DNA of 64,000 nucleotides, from contig JANNSU010000072.1 in NCBI GenBank assembly GCA_031394355.1, positions 13,342 to 77,341 on the forward strand, given 5' to 3'. Under the pieces are notes generated by a model. The model ran no database searches. It was given only the letters and a program-made list of their open reading frames with translations, and was not told the DNA's origin. Both the position numbers and the translations under genes were made by a program. Source of the DNA: JAEUMY01 sp031394355. Lineage in GTDB: Bacteria; Pseudomonadota; Gammaproteobacteria; Burkholderiales; Usitatibacteraceae. Positions 34,740 to 43,572 of the stretch are shown piece by piece (the stretch's first letter is position 1; every line of letters starts with the position of its first letter).

Positions 34740-35375
34740 ATGAACCGTCACGTACCGAATCGATTTGCACCGTTCCGGCGCCGCATCCTGCTGGCACTAG
34801 CCGCAACACTTTCCTTGCCCGCCTGGGCCAAGCTCGTGCGCACGCCGGCCATGACGGAAGGTCCGTTCTATCCCGTCGAGCTGCCGCTGGATCAGGACAA
34901 CGATCTCACCCGCGTTGCTGGCAAGTCAGGCGTGGCGAGCGGGGAACTCTTCGATTTCACCGGGCGGGTTGTCGATGAAGCGGGTGCGCCGGTGCAGGCC
35001 GCAGTCGTCGAGATCTGGCAGTGCAATGCCTTCGGCGCGTATCACCATCCCGGCGACGGCGGCAGGGTCGATCCCCATTTCCAGGGCTTCGGCAAGACCA
35101 CGACCGACGCAGAAGGCCGCTATCGCTTTCGCACCATCAAGCCTGTCGCGTACTCAGGGCGTGTGCCGCATATCCACTTCAAGGTGAAGCGCGCAGGCAA
35201 ACCCGAGTTCACGTCGCAGGTGATGATCGCGGGCGATCCGGGCAATGAGCGGGATTTCGTGCTTCGCTCGATGCGGGATGCAGAGGCGAGGAAGATGGTG
35301 TTGATGACGCTGGAGAAGGCGCCGAAGGAGAGTGGGGCAGTGTGGCGGACGGGGTTTGAGATTGTCGTGGCCTAG
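34740..35375 (+). CDS. Exported intradiol ring-cleavage dioxygenase-like protein
   Basis: 211 residues. A signal peptide (RRRILLALAATLSLPAWA) is followed by TEGPFYPVELP and an intradiol dioxygenase beta fold. The four iron ligands expected for the family fit Tyr101 (GAYHHP), Tyr138 (VAYSGRVP), His144 and His146 (PHIHFKV). Classical protocatechuate dioxygenases are cytoplasmic heteromers; this single exported chain belongs to a less studied branch. The substrate is unknown. It starts 66 bp after comEC. Confidence 0.85.
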   Translation: MNRHVPNRFAPFRRRILLALAATLSLPAWAKLVRTPAMTEGPFYPVELPLDQDNDLTRVAGKSGVASGELFDFTGRVVDEAGAPVQAAVVEIWQCNAFGAYHHPGDGGRVDPHFQGFGKTTTDAEGRYRFRTIKPVAYSGRVPHIHFKVKRAGKPEFTSQVMIAGDPGNERDFVLRSMRDAEARKMVLMTLEKAPKESGAVWRTGFEIVVA

Positions 35376-35415
35376 TTGCGTTACTCAATCAACTAAATCG
35401 ACGACATTGATACCC

Positions 35416-36015
35416 TCAAGCCCTGGCTCGCAATTCGATCTCGGTTGGAGTGAGGAAGACGTAGTTTGGAACATCCAGGTTGCGAGGAGCGGGCATGCCC
35501 TTGTAGACCCTGCCCGCATGATCAAAATACGAAGTGTGGCAAGGGCAGTCAAAGCCACCGGCATCAAACCGCCCTTCGTAGGGCGATTGTTTCGGCTCGA
35601 TGGGTACGACGCTGCAGCCTAAGTGGGTGCATATCAGCGATACGACCAGGTACTCAGGAACCAGAGAGCGATGCACATTTCTGGAGGCTTCGGGTTGGTT
35701 CGACTTCTCTGACAACGGATCTTCAAGCAGGGATTGAATAGTCAGCAGTGACGCCAACTGTTCCTGCGTGCGGCGTAGCACCGCGATTCGCCCTCCGTGC
35801 CAATCTGCTTGCATCATTTCGCCGGGCTGAAGCGCCGTAATGTCTACACGCAGAGACGCGACGCCTTCGGCAGTTTTGGTCTTGTCCGAGGGCAACATGG
35901 ATTGGATAACTGGCACAGCTGCACCAATCGCACCGACCCCGCACAGCACGCCGCACGCTGCTACCAGCGCCCGGCGGCGCTTCAAATCGTCAACAGAGAT
36001 TCGCTGTTCGATCAT
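35416..36015 (-). CDS. Rieske [2Fe-2S] protein resembling the ubiquinol-cytochrome c reductase subunit (PetA)
   Basis: 199 residues with an N-terminal membrane anchor (RRRALVAACGVLCGVGAIGAAVPV). Box 1 is CTHLGC (Cys129, His131, disulfide Cys134) and box 2 is CPCHTS (Cys157, Cys159, His160), followed by GMPAPRNLDVPNY. This is the bc1-type Rieske layout. No petB or petC is next to it: downstream is the convergent dioxygenase gene, upstream a toxin-antitoxin pair. It may be a second copy, or serve another oxidoreductase. Confidence 0.85.
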   Translation of the reverse strand: MIEQRISVDDLKRRRALVAACGVLCGVGAIGAAVPVIQSMLPSDKTKTAEGVASLRVDITALQPGEMMQADWHGGRIAVLRRTQEQLASLLTIQSLLEDPLSEKSNQPEASRNVHRSLVPEYLVVSLICTHLGCSVVPIEPKQSPYEGRFDAGGFDCPCHTSYFDHAGRVYKGMPAPRNLDVPNYVFLTPTEIELRARA

Positions 36016-36145
36016 TGCCGTTTTTTAGTTCGTGGATGGTTCTGAAGAGTCTACCTTAACGGACGCCGCCCCCGCATCTTGAAAGCCAGAGAGTGTGGCG
36101 AACGATGGCAGAGTTTTTCATTCGCTTGACCCTACTCGATGCAAT

Positions 36146-36174
36146 TGTCATACTTGTATGACATGTAATACAAG
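36146..36174. promoter_or_regulatory. Putative operator of the toxin-antitoxin operon
   Basis: Inverted repeat TGTCATA-cttg-TATGACA (36146-36163) overlaps a second one, CTTGTAT / ATACAAG (36153-36159, 36168-36174). They lie 12-40 bp ahead of the antitoxin ATG. Ribbon-helix-helix antitoxins usually repress their own operon at such sites. Confidence 0.65.
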
Positions 36175-36185
36175 AGGATTCACCC

Positions 36186-36398
36186 ATGCTTACAGTTCGC
36201 CTTGATCCCGATACGGAAGAGCAGTTGAACGCGCTGGCCGAGCAGACCGGGCGCAGCAAGTCCTACTACGTGAAGGAGGCCATCGCGGAGTACCTTGTTG
36301 ATCGCGCCGACTACCTCAAGGCGCTGGCTGTGCTGGAGAAAAAGGAGCCGCGTACCAACTCCAAAGTCTTGAGGAAAGCGCTTGGCCTGGACCGTTGA
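36186..36398 (+). CDS. RelB-type ribbon-helix-helix antitoxin
   Basis: 70 residues. The N-terminus LTVRLDPDTEEQLNALAEQTGRSKSYYVKEAIAEYL is split here as LTVRLDPDTEEQLNALAEQ and GRSKSYYVKEAIAEYL, a ribbon-helix-helix DNA-binding fold. The C-terminal part should wrap the toxin. AAGAGG precedes the ATG. It overlaps the toxin gene by 17 bp. Confidence 0.85.
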   Translation: MLTVRLDPDTEEQLNALAEQTGRSKSYYVKEAIAEYLVDRADYLKALAVLEKKEPRTNSKVLRKALGLDR

Positions 36399-36651
36399 GT
36401 TCACGCGGACGGCGGAAAAGCAGCTAAAGAAGCTGGATCGGCAATGGCAGTTGGCGATTCTTGACTATCTGGAGCAGGACGTGGCGGCAGTCTCGGACCC
36501 CAGATCAAAAGGCAAGCCACTCAAAGGTGAGTTGCGTCAATTCTGGCGCTATCGCGTGGGTGAGTATCGCGTCATCTGCGACATTCAGGATCGCGATCTC
36601 GTGATAGTGGCCATCATTATCGGCCACCGCAAATCAGTCTATGAATCCTGA
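36382..36651 (+). CDS. RelE/ParE-superfamily toxin
   Basis: 89 residues from the TTG at 36382. The family pattern is FTRTAEKQLKKLDRQ, KGKPLKGELRQFWRYRVGEYRVIC and IVAIIIGHRKSVYE. RelE-type members cut mRNA at the ribosome; the basic residues and the terminal Tyr are compatible with that. The overlap with the antitoxin frame ensures coupled translation. Confidence 0.87.
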   Translation: MAWTVEFTRTAEKQLKKLDRQWQLAILDYLEQDVAAVSDPRSKGKPLKGELRQFWRYRVGEYRVICDIQDRDLVIVAIIIGHRKSVYES

Positions 36652-36670
36652 GTTCTCTCCCGGCCTGCTC

Positions 36671-36802
36671 GCTGCATCGCGCAGTCGTTTGCCGGGCTGA
36701 TCGTGGCAAGGCATGCGGCTCGAAACCCTTGTGCTGTCCCAGCCCGCGCGCTGCATCGCGCGGTCGTTCGCCAAGCTCGCCGCTTGCGGCTCGAAACCCT
36801 TG
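36671..36802. repeat. Imperfect direct repeat downstream of the toxin gene
   Basis: GCTGCATCGCGC..TCGTT..GCC and GCGGCTCGAAACCCTTG occur twice in the same order, at 36671-36731 and 36750-36802. The 153-bp gap between the toxin and the transglutaminase stop contains nothing else that I can identify. Confidence 0.7.
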
Positions 36803-36804
36803 GC

Positions 36805-39800
36805 TCACCCCAACGGACTATCTGCCCGCTTCCGCAAATCCAGCGTGAACGGAAACGCCGGATTGCGCGCTTCGGGCTGCACTTTCATCGGCCCCGGCGT
36901 GTGGCCCATCTTTTGAAAGCGCGCCACGCGTCGCGCCTCAGCCTCGAACGCATTCACCGGGAAGGTCCCGTAGTTGCGGCCGCCGGGATGGGAGACGTGG
37001 TACGTGCAGCCCCCAATTGAGCGGCCTGTCCAAGTGTCAACGAGGTCGAACGAGAGCGGCGAGTGAACGCCGATAGTGGGATGCAGCGCAGACGGAGGAA
37101 GCCACGCGCGGTAGCGTACGCCGGCGACGAATTCGCCAGGCACACCGGTCGGCGCCAGCGGGACGATGCGGCCGTTGCACGCGACCGCATGGCGCAGGCC
37201 GATCATGCCGGTCACCTTCACCTGCATGCGCTCGACCGATGAATCGACATAGCGTGCGGTGCTGGTGCCGGCCATTTCCTCGCCCAGTACATGCCACGGC
37301 TCGATCGCCTGCCGCAGCTCCAGCTCGATGCCCTGATAAGCCACAGTCCCGTAGCGTGGGAAGCGGAATTCGATGAACGGGGCGAACCACTCGTAACGGA
37401 AGTCGTAGCCGGCGTGTTGCAGATCCTCTACCACGGCCTTCATGTCGGCCGCCACGAAGTAGGGCAGCATGAAGCGGTCGTGCAGCTCGGTGCCCCAGTT
37501 CACCAGCCGGGCGCGATACGGCTGCTTCCAGAACCGGATGATGAGTGCGCGCAGCAAGAGCATTTGCGCGAGGCTCATGCGCGAATGCGGTGGCATTTCG
37601 AAGGCGCGAAACTCCAGCAGACCGAGGCGGCCGGTCGGGCCATCGGGCGAGTACAGCTTGTCGATGGAGAACTCGGCGCGGTGGGTGTTGCCGGTGAGGT
37701 CGATGAGGAAGTTGCGCAGCAGTCGATCCACCAGCCAAGGGCGGTCGTTCTCCTTGCCCTGCTTTGCCAGCGCGCCGAATTCTGCCTCGAGTTGTTCAAA
37801 GGCGATCTCCAGCTCATACAGATTGTCATCGCGCGCTTCGTCCACTCGCGGGCTCTGCGATGTGGGGCCGATGAACATGCCGGAGAAGAGATACGACAGC
37901 GCCGGATGATTCTGCCAGTAGGTAATGAGCGAGCGCAGCAGATCGGGTCGGCGCAGTAGCGGGCTCTCCGCTGGCGTGGCACCCCCCACGGTGACGTGAT
38001 TGCCTCCACCCGTGCCGGTGTGGCGACCATCGAGCTGGAATTTTTCCGTACCGAGGCGGGATTGGCGGGCTTCGTCGTACAGGATCTGCGTGTTGTCCGC
38101 GAGCTCACGCCAGGTCCGCGCGGGATGAATGTTCACTTCGATCACGCCGGGGTCGGGCGTAATGGCGAACTTGCGGATGCGCGGATCGTCCGGTGGTGCG
38201 TAGCCTTCGATGCGGACGGCTATCTGCATTGTGCGGGCGACTTCTTCGACCGTATGCAGTAAACGCAAGTAGTCTTCAAGCGAGGGCAGCGGCGGCAGAA
38301 ACACGTACAGACAGTTGTCGCGAACCTCGAAGCACGCGGCGGTCCTCACGAGCTCCACCGCCGATTCGCCGACTTTCAGCGCCTTGCGAGTGGGCTGTGC
38401 GGGCTGCTTTCCAGTGGTTGCAGGGGCAGCCTTGGGTCGAGCAGGCAGCGTCTCGCGCGCTTCATACGGGTCGACGGGAGGGTGCAGGTCTTCATCCTTC
38501 GGCGCGACCTTGGGCAATGCTGCCAGAGGCAGGCGCAGGCCCATGGGCGATGTCCCCTCCACGAGAAATATATGGCCCGCACGCAGGGGCCAGAGATTGC
38601 TCATCCAAACGGTTGGTGCGTTGGCCTTGGCGCGCGAGGCAGCCTTCAGTGGCAGCACATGGCCAACGGGCTCGCCGATACCGCCGGCGAGCTGTGCCGC
38701 GAGCTGCTGGCGCTCTGCACTATCGCGAATATTCGCAGTGAGTGGGTCGACGTTGATTGCCATACGTGTCTCGTCGCGGATCACGCGCCACGGATCTTCA
38801 AACGCTGGCTGCACAAAGTCGGCGTGCAGCCCAATGGCTTCCGCAACGGCCGTTGCGAATATTCGCGATGCTGAAGCAGACAACGGTTCTTTGCCGGGGG
38901 TCCAAGCAACCAGCGACTCGTCCTGCCACACGGCCTCGCCATCCGGCCGCCACCAGCACGACAGCGCCCAGCGCGGCAACGGCTCTCCGGGATACCACTT
39001 GCCCTGACCGAAATGGACCAGCGATCCGGGTGCGAACTTCGGACGCAGGCGGTGCAGCAAGTCAATGGACAATTCCAGTTTCTTGGGCGAGAGCGCGGCG
39101 TAATTCCACTCTGGCCCGTCCATGTCATCGACCGACACGAAAGTCGGCTCTCCGCCCATGGTGAGCTTCACCTTTTCCTTGGTCAGTTCCCCGTCGATGC
39201 GTTCGCCCAGAGCATTGATATCTGCCCACTGTTCCTCGGTATAGGGGCGAGTGACGCGTGGGTCCTCATGGATGCGCGTGACCTTCATTTCGAAGCGCAG
39301 GGCGGTCTGGCACACATCGGTCATCCCGATCACGGGTGCGGCCGACGTCGGGACAGCAGCGCAGGCGAGCGGGATATGGCCTTCACCGGTGAGTAGGCCC
39401 GAGGTTGGGTCGAGTCCGATCCACCCGGCACCTGGCACATAGGCCTCGGCCCAGGCATGCAGGTCGGTAAAGTCCACGGTGGTCCCTGACGGGCCATCAA
39501 GTGCCTTCACATCTGCGACAAGCTGAATCAGGTACCCGGATGCAAACCGCGCGGCGATGCCGAAGTGCCGCATGGCTTGAACCAACAGCCAACCGGTGTC
39601 GCGGCAGGACCCCTGACCCGCGGACAGCGTGACCTCGGGCGCCTGCACCCCCGGCTCCATGCGGATGAGATAGCGGACATCTCGCTGCAAGCGCTGATTC
39701 AGCGCCACCAGCATATTCACCGAGCCTTCGGTGGTATCGACAACCTCGCGCTTTGCGTCCTTCAACCATTGCGCCAGCAGCGGGCCAGGCTCGTCCATCT

Positions 39801-40155
39801 CAAGGTAGGGTGCCAGTTCCTTCTTGAGCTCTGCCGGGTAGTCGAAGGGATAGGTGTCGGCGTACTTCTCGACAAAGAAGTCGAAGGGATTGATGACCGT
39901 CATGTCTGCGACCAGATCCACCTCGATCTTCAGCTCCGTGGTCTTGTCTGGAAACACTGCTCGCGCCAGCCAGTTGCCGTAGGGATCCTGCTGCCAGTTG
40001 AGGAAGTGCTTGGCCGGTGCGATCTTGAGGGAATAGCTCTCCACAGGCGTCCGGCTGTGGGCCGCAGGACGCAGCCGGATCTCATGCGGCGACAGCGAGA
40101 CCGGCCGGTCAAAGACGTAATGGGTGACGTGGTGGAGTGCGACGCGAATGGTCAT
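36805..40155 (-). CDS. Large transglutaminase-like protein (DUF2126) of the Anbu operon
   Basis: 1116 residues from the ATG at 40155 (MTIRVALHHVTHYVFDRP); the frame is open upstream only through a repeat. The N-terminal third is a bacterial transglutaminase-like cysteine protease with Cys184 (QGSCRDTGW), His233 (DLHAWAEAY) and Asp249 (GLDPTSG), a complete triad. The remainder is the long DUF2126 module (FVSVDDMDGPEWNY, LDGRHTGTGGGNHVTVGG, FRAFEMPPHSRM). It is the last gene of a four-gene operon with Anbu. A role in peptide cleavage or ligation is inferred. Two palindromes lie in its middle. Confidence 0.88.
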   Translation of the reverse strand: MTIRVALHHVTHYVFDRPVSLSPHEIRLRPAAHSRTPVESYSLKIAPAKHFLNWQQDPYGNWLARAVFPDKTTELKIEVDLVADMTVINPFDFFVEKYADTYPFDYPAELKKELAPYLEMDEPGPLLAQWLKDAKREVVDTTEGSVNMLVALNQRLQRDVRYLIRMEPGVQAPEVTLSAGQGSCRDTGWLLVQAMRHFGIAARFASGYLIQLVADVKALDGPSGTTVDFTDLHAWAEAYVPGAGWIGLDPTSGLLTGEGHIPLACAAVPTSAAPVIGMTDVCQTALRFEMKVTRIHEDPRVTRPYTEEQWADINALGERIDGELTKEKVKLTMGGEPTFVSVDDMDGPEWNYAALSPKKLELSIDLLHRLRPKFAPGSLVHFGQGKWYPGEPLPRWALSCWWRPDGEAVWQDESLVAWTPGKEPLSASASRIFATAVAEAIGLHADFVQPAFEDPWRVIRDETRMAINVDPLTANIRDSAERQQLAAQLAGGIGEPVGHVLPLKAASRAKANAPTVWMSNLWPLRAGHIFLVEGTSPMGLRLPLAALPKVAPKDEDLHPPVDPYEARETLPARPKAAPATTGKQPAQPTRKALKVGESAVELVRTAACFEVRDNCLYVFLPPLPSLEDYLRLLHTVEEVARTMQIAVRIEGYAPPDDPRIRKFAITPDPGVIEVNIHPARTWRELADNTQILYDEARQSRLGTEKFQLDGRHTGTGGGNHVTVGGATPAESPLLRRPDLLRSLITYWQNHPALSYLFSGMFIGPTSQSPRVDEARDDNLYELEIAFEQLEAEFGALAKQGKENDRPWLVDRLLRNFLIDLTGNTHRAEFSIDKLYSPDGPTGRLGLLEFRAFEMPPHSRMSLAQMLLLRALIIRFWKQPYRARLVNWGTELHDRFMLPYFVAADMKAVVEDLQHAGYDFRYEWFAPFIEFRFPRYGTVAYQGIELELRQAIEPWHVLGEEMAGTSTARYVDSSVERMQVKVTGMIGLRHAVACNGRIVPLAPTGVPGEFVAGVRYRAWLPPSALHPTIGVHSPLSFDLVDTWTGRSIGGCTYHVSHPGGRNYGTFPVNAFEAEARRVARFQKMGHTPGPMKVQPEARNPAFPFTLDLRKRADSPLG
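38725..38736. repeat. Iterated palindrome GCGAATATTCGC, transglutaminase copy 1
   Basis: Perfect copy flanked C/A, read Ala-Asn-Ile-Arg (LTANIRDSAE). Confidence 0.95.
38855..38866. repeat. Iterated palindrome GCGAATATTCGC, transglutaminase copy 2
   Basis: Perfect copy only 119 bp from the previous one, read Arg-Ile-Phe-Ala (ASRIFATAV). Confidence 0.95.
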
Positions 40156-40158
40156 TGT

Positions 40159-40257
40159 TTTCTCGGGATTCGGGGCTCGGGATTCGGGGTCAGTGGGCGT
40201 TGCGGGGGCAAGGGGGTGTTCACGAACCCCGAGCCCCGAATCCCCAATCCCGGGTTC
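40159..40257. repeat. Intergenic short-word repeat with complementary halves
   Basis: GGGATTCGGGGCTCGGGATTCGGGG (in parts) on the left and CCCCGAGCCCCGAATCCCC on the right of a 50-bp spacer. The halves can pair into a long stem. It lies between Anbu and the transglutaminase gene of the same operon. A related array is at 45747-45805. Confidence 0.8.
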
Positions 40258-40258
40258 A

Positions 40259-40993
40259 CTATTCCAGCCAATCCGGATCCGGCAACTCGCCAAACACTCT
40301 GCGTAACCCGCCACCCCAACGCTGACGAATCATCGAAAAGTAGGGGTCGCCTTCGCGGATGCGTTGCTGTACGCCGATTCTCAGGCTGTCCTTCGGATAC
40401 CAGAGAAGATCGATCGGCATACCCACGGAGATATTGGACTTGATGGTGGAATCAAAGGAAATCAGCACGCATTTGGCTGCTTCCTTCTGTGGTGTCGATG
40501 GCGTCAGCACGCGATCCAGGATGGGCTTGCCATACTTTGATTCACCCAGCTGAAAGTAGGGCGTCTCTTCGGAAGTTTCGATGAAGTTGCCCTGCGGATA
40601 GATGTGGAAGAGTCGTTGTGGCTCGCCAGCGATCTGGCCGCCCACGATGAGATTGGCGCTGGAGTCGATGCCGCTTTGCAACAGCGCCGGACCATCCCGG
40701 GACTGCATTTCGCGGAGCGCATCGCCGACCAGTGTGGCCACATCGAACATGCTGGGTACGTTCCAGATGGTGGGCGCGTCTGGATCGGCGTGGACGTGTC
40801 GATCAAGGATATTGATCACGCCTTGGGTAATCGCGAGATTTCCGGACGACAGCACGACAATGAGGCGGTCTTCCACCTTTTCATACACGCGCATCTTGCA
40901 AAAGGTGGCGATGTGGTCCACACCAGCGTTGGTGCGGGAGTCGGACGCGAAGATCATGCCGCTGTCCAGACGCAGGGCGACGCAATAGGTCAA
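40259..40993 (-). CDS. Anbu, bacterial proteasome-like peptidase (COG3484)
   Basis: 244 residues. After removal of Met1 the chain begins Thr-Tyr-Cys, giving the N-terminal threonine nucleophile of the Ntn fold; Asp17 (ASDSRTNAG) and Lys32 (FCKMR) match the usual active-site helpers. Anbu is related to HslV and the proteasome beta subunit but assembles without a known unfoldase. The operon (ATP-grasp, alpha-E, Anbu, transglutaminase) is the standard Anbu gene set. Its substrates are not known. Confidence 0.9.
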   Translation of the reverse strand: MTYCVALRLDSGMIFASDSRTNAGVDHIATFCKMRVYEKVEDRLIVVLSSGNLAITQGVINILDRHVHADPDAPTIWNVPSMFDVATLVGDALREMQSRDGPALLQSGIDSSANLIVGGQIAGEPQRLFHIYPQGNFIETSEETPYFQLGESKYGKPILDRVLTPSTPQKEAAKCVLISFDSTIKSNISVGMPIDLLWYPKDSLRIGVQQRIREGDPYFSMIRQRWGGGLRRVFGELPDPDWLE

Positions 40994-41028
40994 GTTGTTC
41001 TCCGAGTGAAGTCTTTGTTGTGGGCAGA

Positions 41029-41976
41029 TCAGCGCAACGTTGGCGCAAAGAAACTTTCGTTGATTTCCTCGCCCAGTCTGGCTGTGCCATCGAGAAAGGT
41101 GGTGAGATATTCATGCAGTCCCTGGTTGAAAATATCGCTGATGCGGCCGAACTGCAACTGGGAATAGATTTCGCCCGCCTGACGCGTCGCCTCGCCGGAT
41201 TGGCTGTTTCGAACGATGTTGAGTATCTGGTACACATCACGCAGGCAAAAGTGCAGCGATCGTGGCAAGTCTTCACGAAGGATCAGCAGTTCTGCGATGC
41301 GCAGTGGGGTGATCACGTCCCGATAGACCTTGCGATAGGCCTCGAATGCGGAAACGGAGCGCAACACAGCAGACCATTGATAGTAGTCCACGGCACCGCC
41401 CACGTCCTCCACCGAAGGCAGCAACACGTGGTACTTCACATCGAGGATGCGAGCGGTGTTGTCCGCGCGTTCCACGTAGGTGCCGAGACGGTGGAAATGG
41501 AATGCTTCGTCCCGGCGGATGGTGCCGAAAGTCACGCCACGGAAAAGATGCGAGCGTTCCTTGACCCAGTCGAAGAAGTTGGAGATGCCGCGTGAGTGCA
41601 TGCGGTCCTCGTCCATGTTCTTCATCTCCAGCCAGGTGGCATTGATGACTTCCCACATCTCGCTGGTGATACTGCCGCGCACGGCGCGGGCATTCTCGCG
41701 AGCCTGCAATGCGCAGTTGTAGATCGAGGCGGGGTTATCCGGATCCAGCGCCATGAAGTGCAGTACCTGGCGCGAATTCACCACATCATGCCGCCCGCTG
41801 AAAGGGAACAATGTGCCGGTGATGTTGAGCGGCGCAAACCATTCCTGATCCTGCAGGTGCGGATCCCGGGTCAAGAGGGACATGCGGTAGGCCACATCGA
41901 GAATCCGCGCGGTGTTCTCCGCGCGCTCCACGAAACGGGACATCCAGTAAAGGTTTGAAGCCGTTCTTGAAAGCAT
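41029..41976 (-). CDS. Alpha-E domain protein (DUF403)
   Basis: 315 residues, nearly all helical. Family landmarks are LSRTASNLYWMSRFVERAEN, RILDVAYRM, GTIRRDEAFHFHRLGTYVER and ADNTARILDVKYH, with the ERAEN/ERADN pair duplicated. Its role is unknown, but it nearly always accompanies a circularly permuted ATP-grasp. Its ATG overlaps the stop of that gene (ATGA), so the two proteins are made together. Confidence 0.9.
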   Translation of the reverse strand: MLSRTASNLYWMSRFVERAENTARILDVAYRMSLLTRDPHLQDQEWFAPLNITGTLFPFSGRHDVVNSRQVLHFMALDPDNPASIYNCALQARENARAVRGSITSEMWEVINATWLEMKNMDEDRMHSRGISNFFDWVKERSHLFRGVTFGTIRRDEAFHFHRLGTYVERADNTARILDVKYHVLLPSVEDVGGAVDYYQWSAVLRSVSAFEAYRKVYRDVITPLRIAELLILREDLPRSLHFCLRDVYQILNIVRNSQSGEATRQAGEIYSQLQFGRISDIFNQGLHEYLTTFLDGTARLGEEINESFFAPTLR

Positions 41977-43418
41977 CAGTCAACAATCCAGGTGTCTTTG
42001 ACGCCGCCGCCTTGGCTCGAATTGACCACCAGCGAGCCTTCGCGCATCGCCACGCGGGTGAGCCCCCCGGGCACAAACTGCACGCCTTTGGGTGAGGACA
42101 GCACATAAGGTCTGAGGTCGATGTGACGCGGTCCCAGCGTGTTGGCGCCTTTCTTTCCGACGAAAGTGGGACAGGTCGAGAGCGCCAGCGTGGGTTGGGC
42201 AATGAATCGTTCCGGCGCGTCAAGTACGCGCTGCTTGTAGCGCTCGCGCTCATCTTTCGTGCTGTGCGGCCCGACTAGCATGCCGTACCCGCCAGAGCCC
42301 TGCGCCTCCTTTACCACCAATTCATCAAGGTGATCGAGCGTGTAAGCCAGGTCGTCGGGATTGCCCAGCAGATAGGTTTTCACGTTGTGAATGATCGGTT
42401 CTTCGCCCAGGTAAAAGCGGATCATGTCTGGCACGTAGGGATACATTGATTTGTCATCCGCCACACCGGTCCCCACGGCGTTCGCCAGCGTGACACGTCC
42501 GGCACGGTATGCCGACATGAGTCCGGGCACACCCAGCATGGAATCTTCGCGGAATGCCTGCGGGTCGAGGAAGTCGTCATCAATGCGCCGATACACCACG
42601 TCCACGCGTCGGGGCCCCTGGGTGGTGCGCATGAACAAGGTGTTGTCCTGCACGAAGAGGTCTGCCCCTTCCACCAACTCGATGCCCATTTGCTGGGCAA
42701 GGAAGGCATGCTCAAAGTAGGCGGAGTTGTAGTGGCCGGGCGTCAGCAAGACAATGGCCGGGTCGTCAACGTCGCGCGGGGCTGCCTGGCGAAGGGTCTC
42801 CAGCAGCAGGTCAGGGTAGTGGTCCACCGGACGGATGGACTGCTCTGCGAACAGTTCAGGAAAGAGACGCATCATCATCTTCCTGTTCTCCAGCATGTAG
42901 GAAACACCCGATGGCGTGCGCAAATTGTCTTCCAGCACGTAATACTCGCCATCGCCATCTTTCACAAGATCGATTCCAGCGATCTGTGCATAGATACCAC
43001 CCGGAACATCGACACCGACCATCTCTGGGCGGAACTGGCTGTTTCCCTCGATCAGGGCCTTTGAAAGAATGCCGGCCTTGACGATTTCCTGGCCGTGATA
43101 CACGTCGTGCAGGAAGCGGTTCAGCGCGGTGACACGCTGCTTCAGTCCAGCAGACAGGATGTCCCAGCGCTTGGCCGGAATCACATGCGGTACGACATCA
43201 AAAGGAATAAGCCGTTCGGTGCCCGAAGACTCGCCATACACGGCGAACGTGATGCCTACCCGGTGGAACAGCAAGTCAGCTGCTTCGCGGTTCTGGGCAA
43301 TTTTCTCCGGTGGTGTCGTTTCCAGCCAGTTGGCAAAGGCAGCGTAATGCGGACGCACTTGCTTGTCAGCGGTGTACATCTCGTCATGGAACAACTTGGA
43401 ATTGGGCGGAGCAGCCAT
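41976..43418 (-). CDS. Circularly permuted type 2 ATP-grasp protein
   Basis: 480 residues from the ATG at 43418 (MAAPPNSKLFHDEMY); the frame stays open to 43814 but into the relA region, where it is a shadow. Motifs include FLHDVYHGQEIVKAG, YVLEDNLRTPSGVSYMLENR, VVKEAQGSGGYGMLVGP and NSSQGGGVKDTWIVD. It probably forms a peptide-like bond using ATP. First gene of the Anbu operon, divergent from relA. A 16-bp palindrome GGCTCGGTGCCGAGCC (43439-43454) sits just upstream and could be an operator. Confidence 0.9.
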   Translation of the reverse strand: MAAPPNSKLFHDEMYTADKQVRPHYAAFANWLETTPPEKIAQNREAADLLFHRVGITFAVYGESSGTERLIPFDVVPHVIPAKRWDILSAGLKQRVTALNRFLHDVYHGQEIVKAGILSKALIEGNSQFRPEMVGVDVPGGIYAQIAGIDLVKDGDGEYYVLEDNLRTPSGVSYMLENRKMMMRLFPELFAEQSIRPVDHYPDLLLETLRQAAPRDVDDPAIVLLTPGHYNSAYFEHAFLAQQMGIELVEGADLFVQDNTLFMRTTQGPRRVDVVYRRIDDDFLDPQAFREDSMLGVPGLMSAYRAGRVTLANAVGTGVADDKSMYPYVPDMIRFYLGEEPIIHNVKTYLLGNPDDLAYTLDHLDELVVKEAQGSGGYGMLVGPHSTKDERERYKQRVLDAPERFIAQPTLALSTCPTFVGKKGANTLGPRHIDLRPYVLSSPKGVQFVPGGLTRVAMREGSLVVNSSQGGGVKDTWIVD

Positions 43419-43572
43419 TTGCGGGCTTTTTTGGTTAAGGCTCGGTGCCGAGCCAAAGTGAGTGAACCGGGGCGTTGCAGTCCACCATGCAACAAGCATA
43501 CCCGCTTTTTGTGTGGCATCCCCGCGTTGACCGTGCAGGTTCATTGTGCCTTTCAGCCGGTAGAATCTGGGT

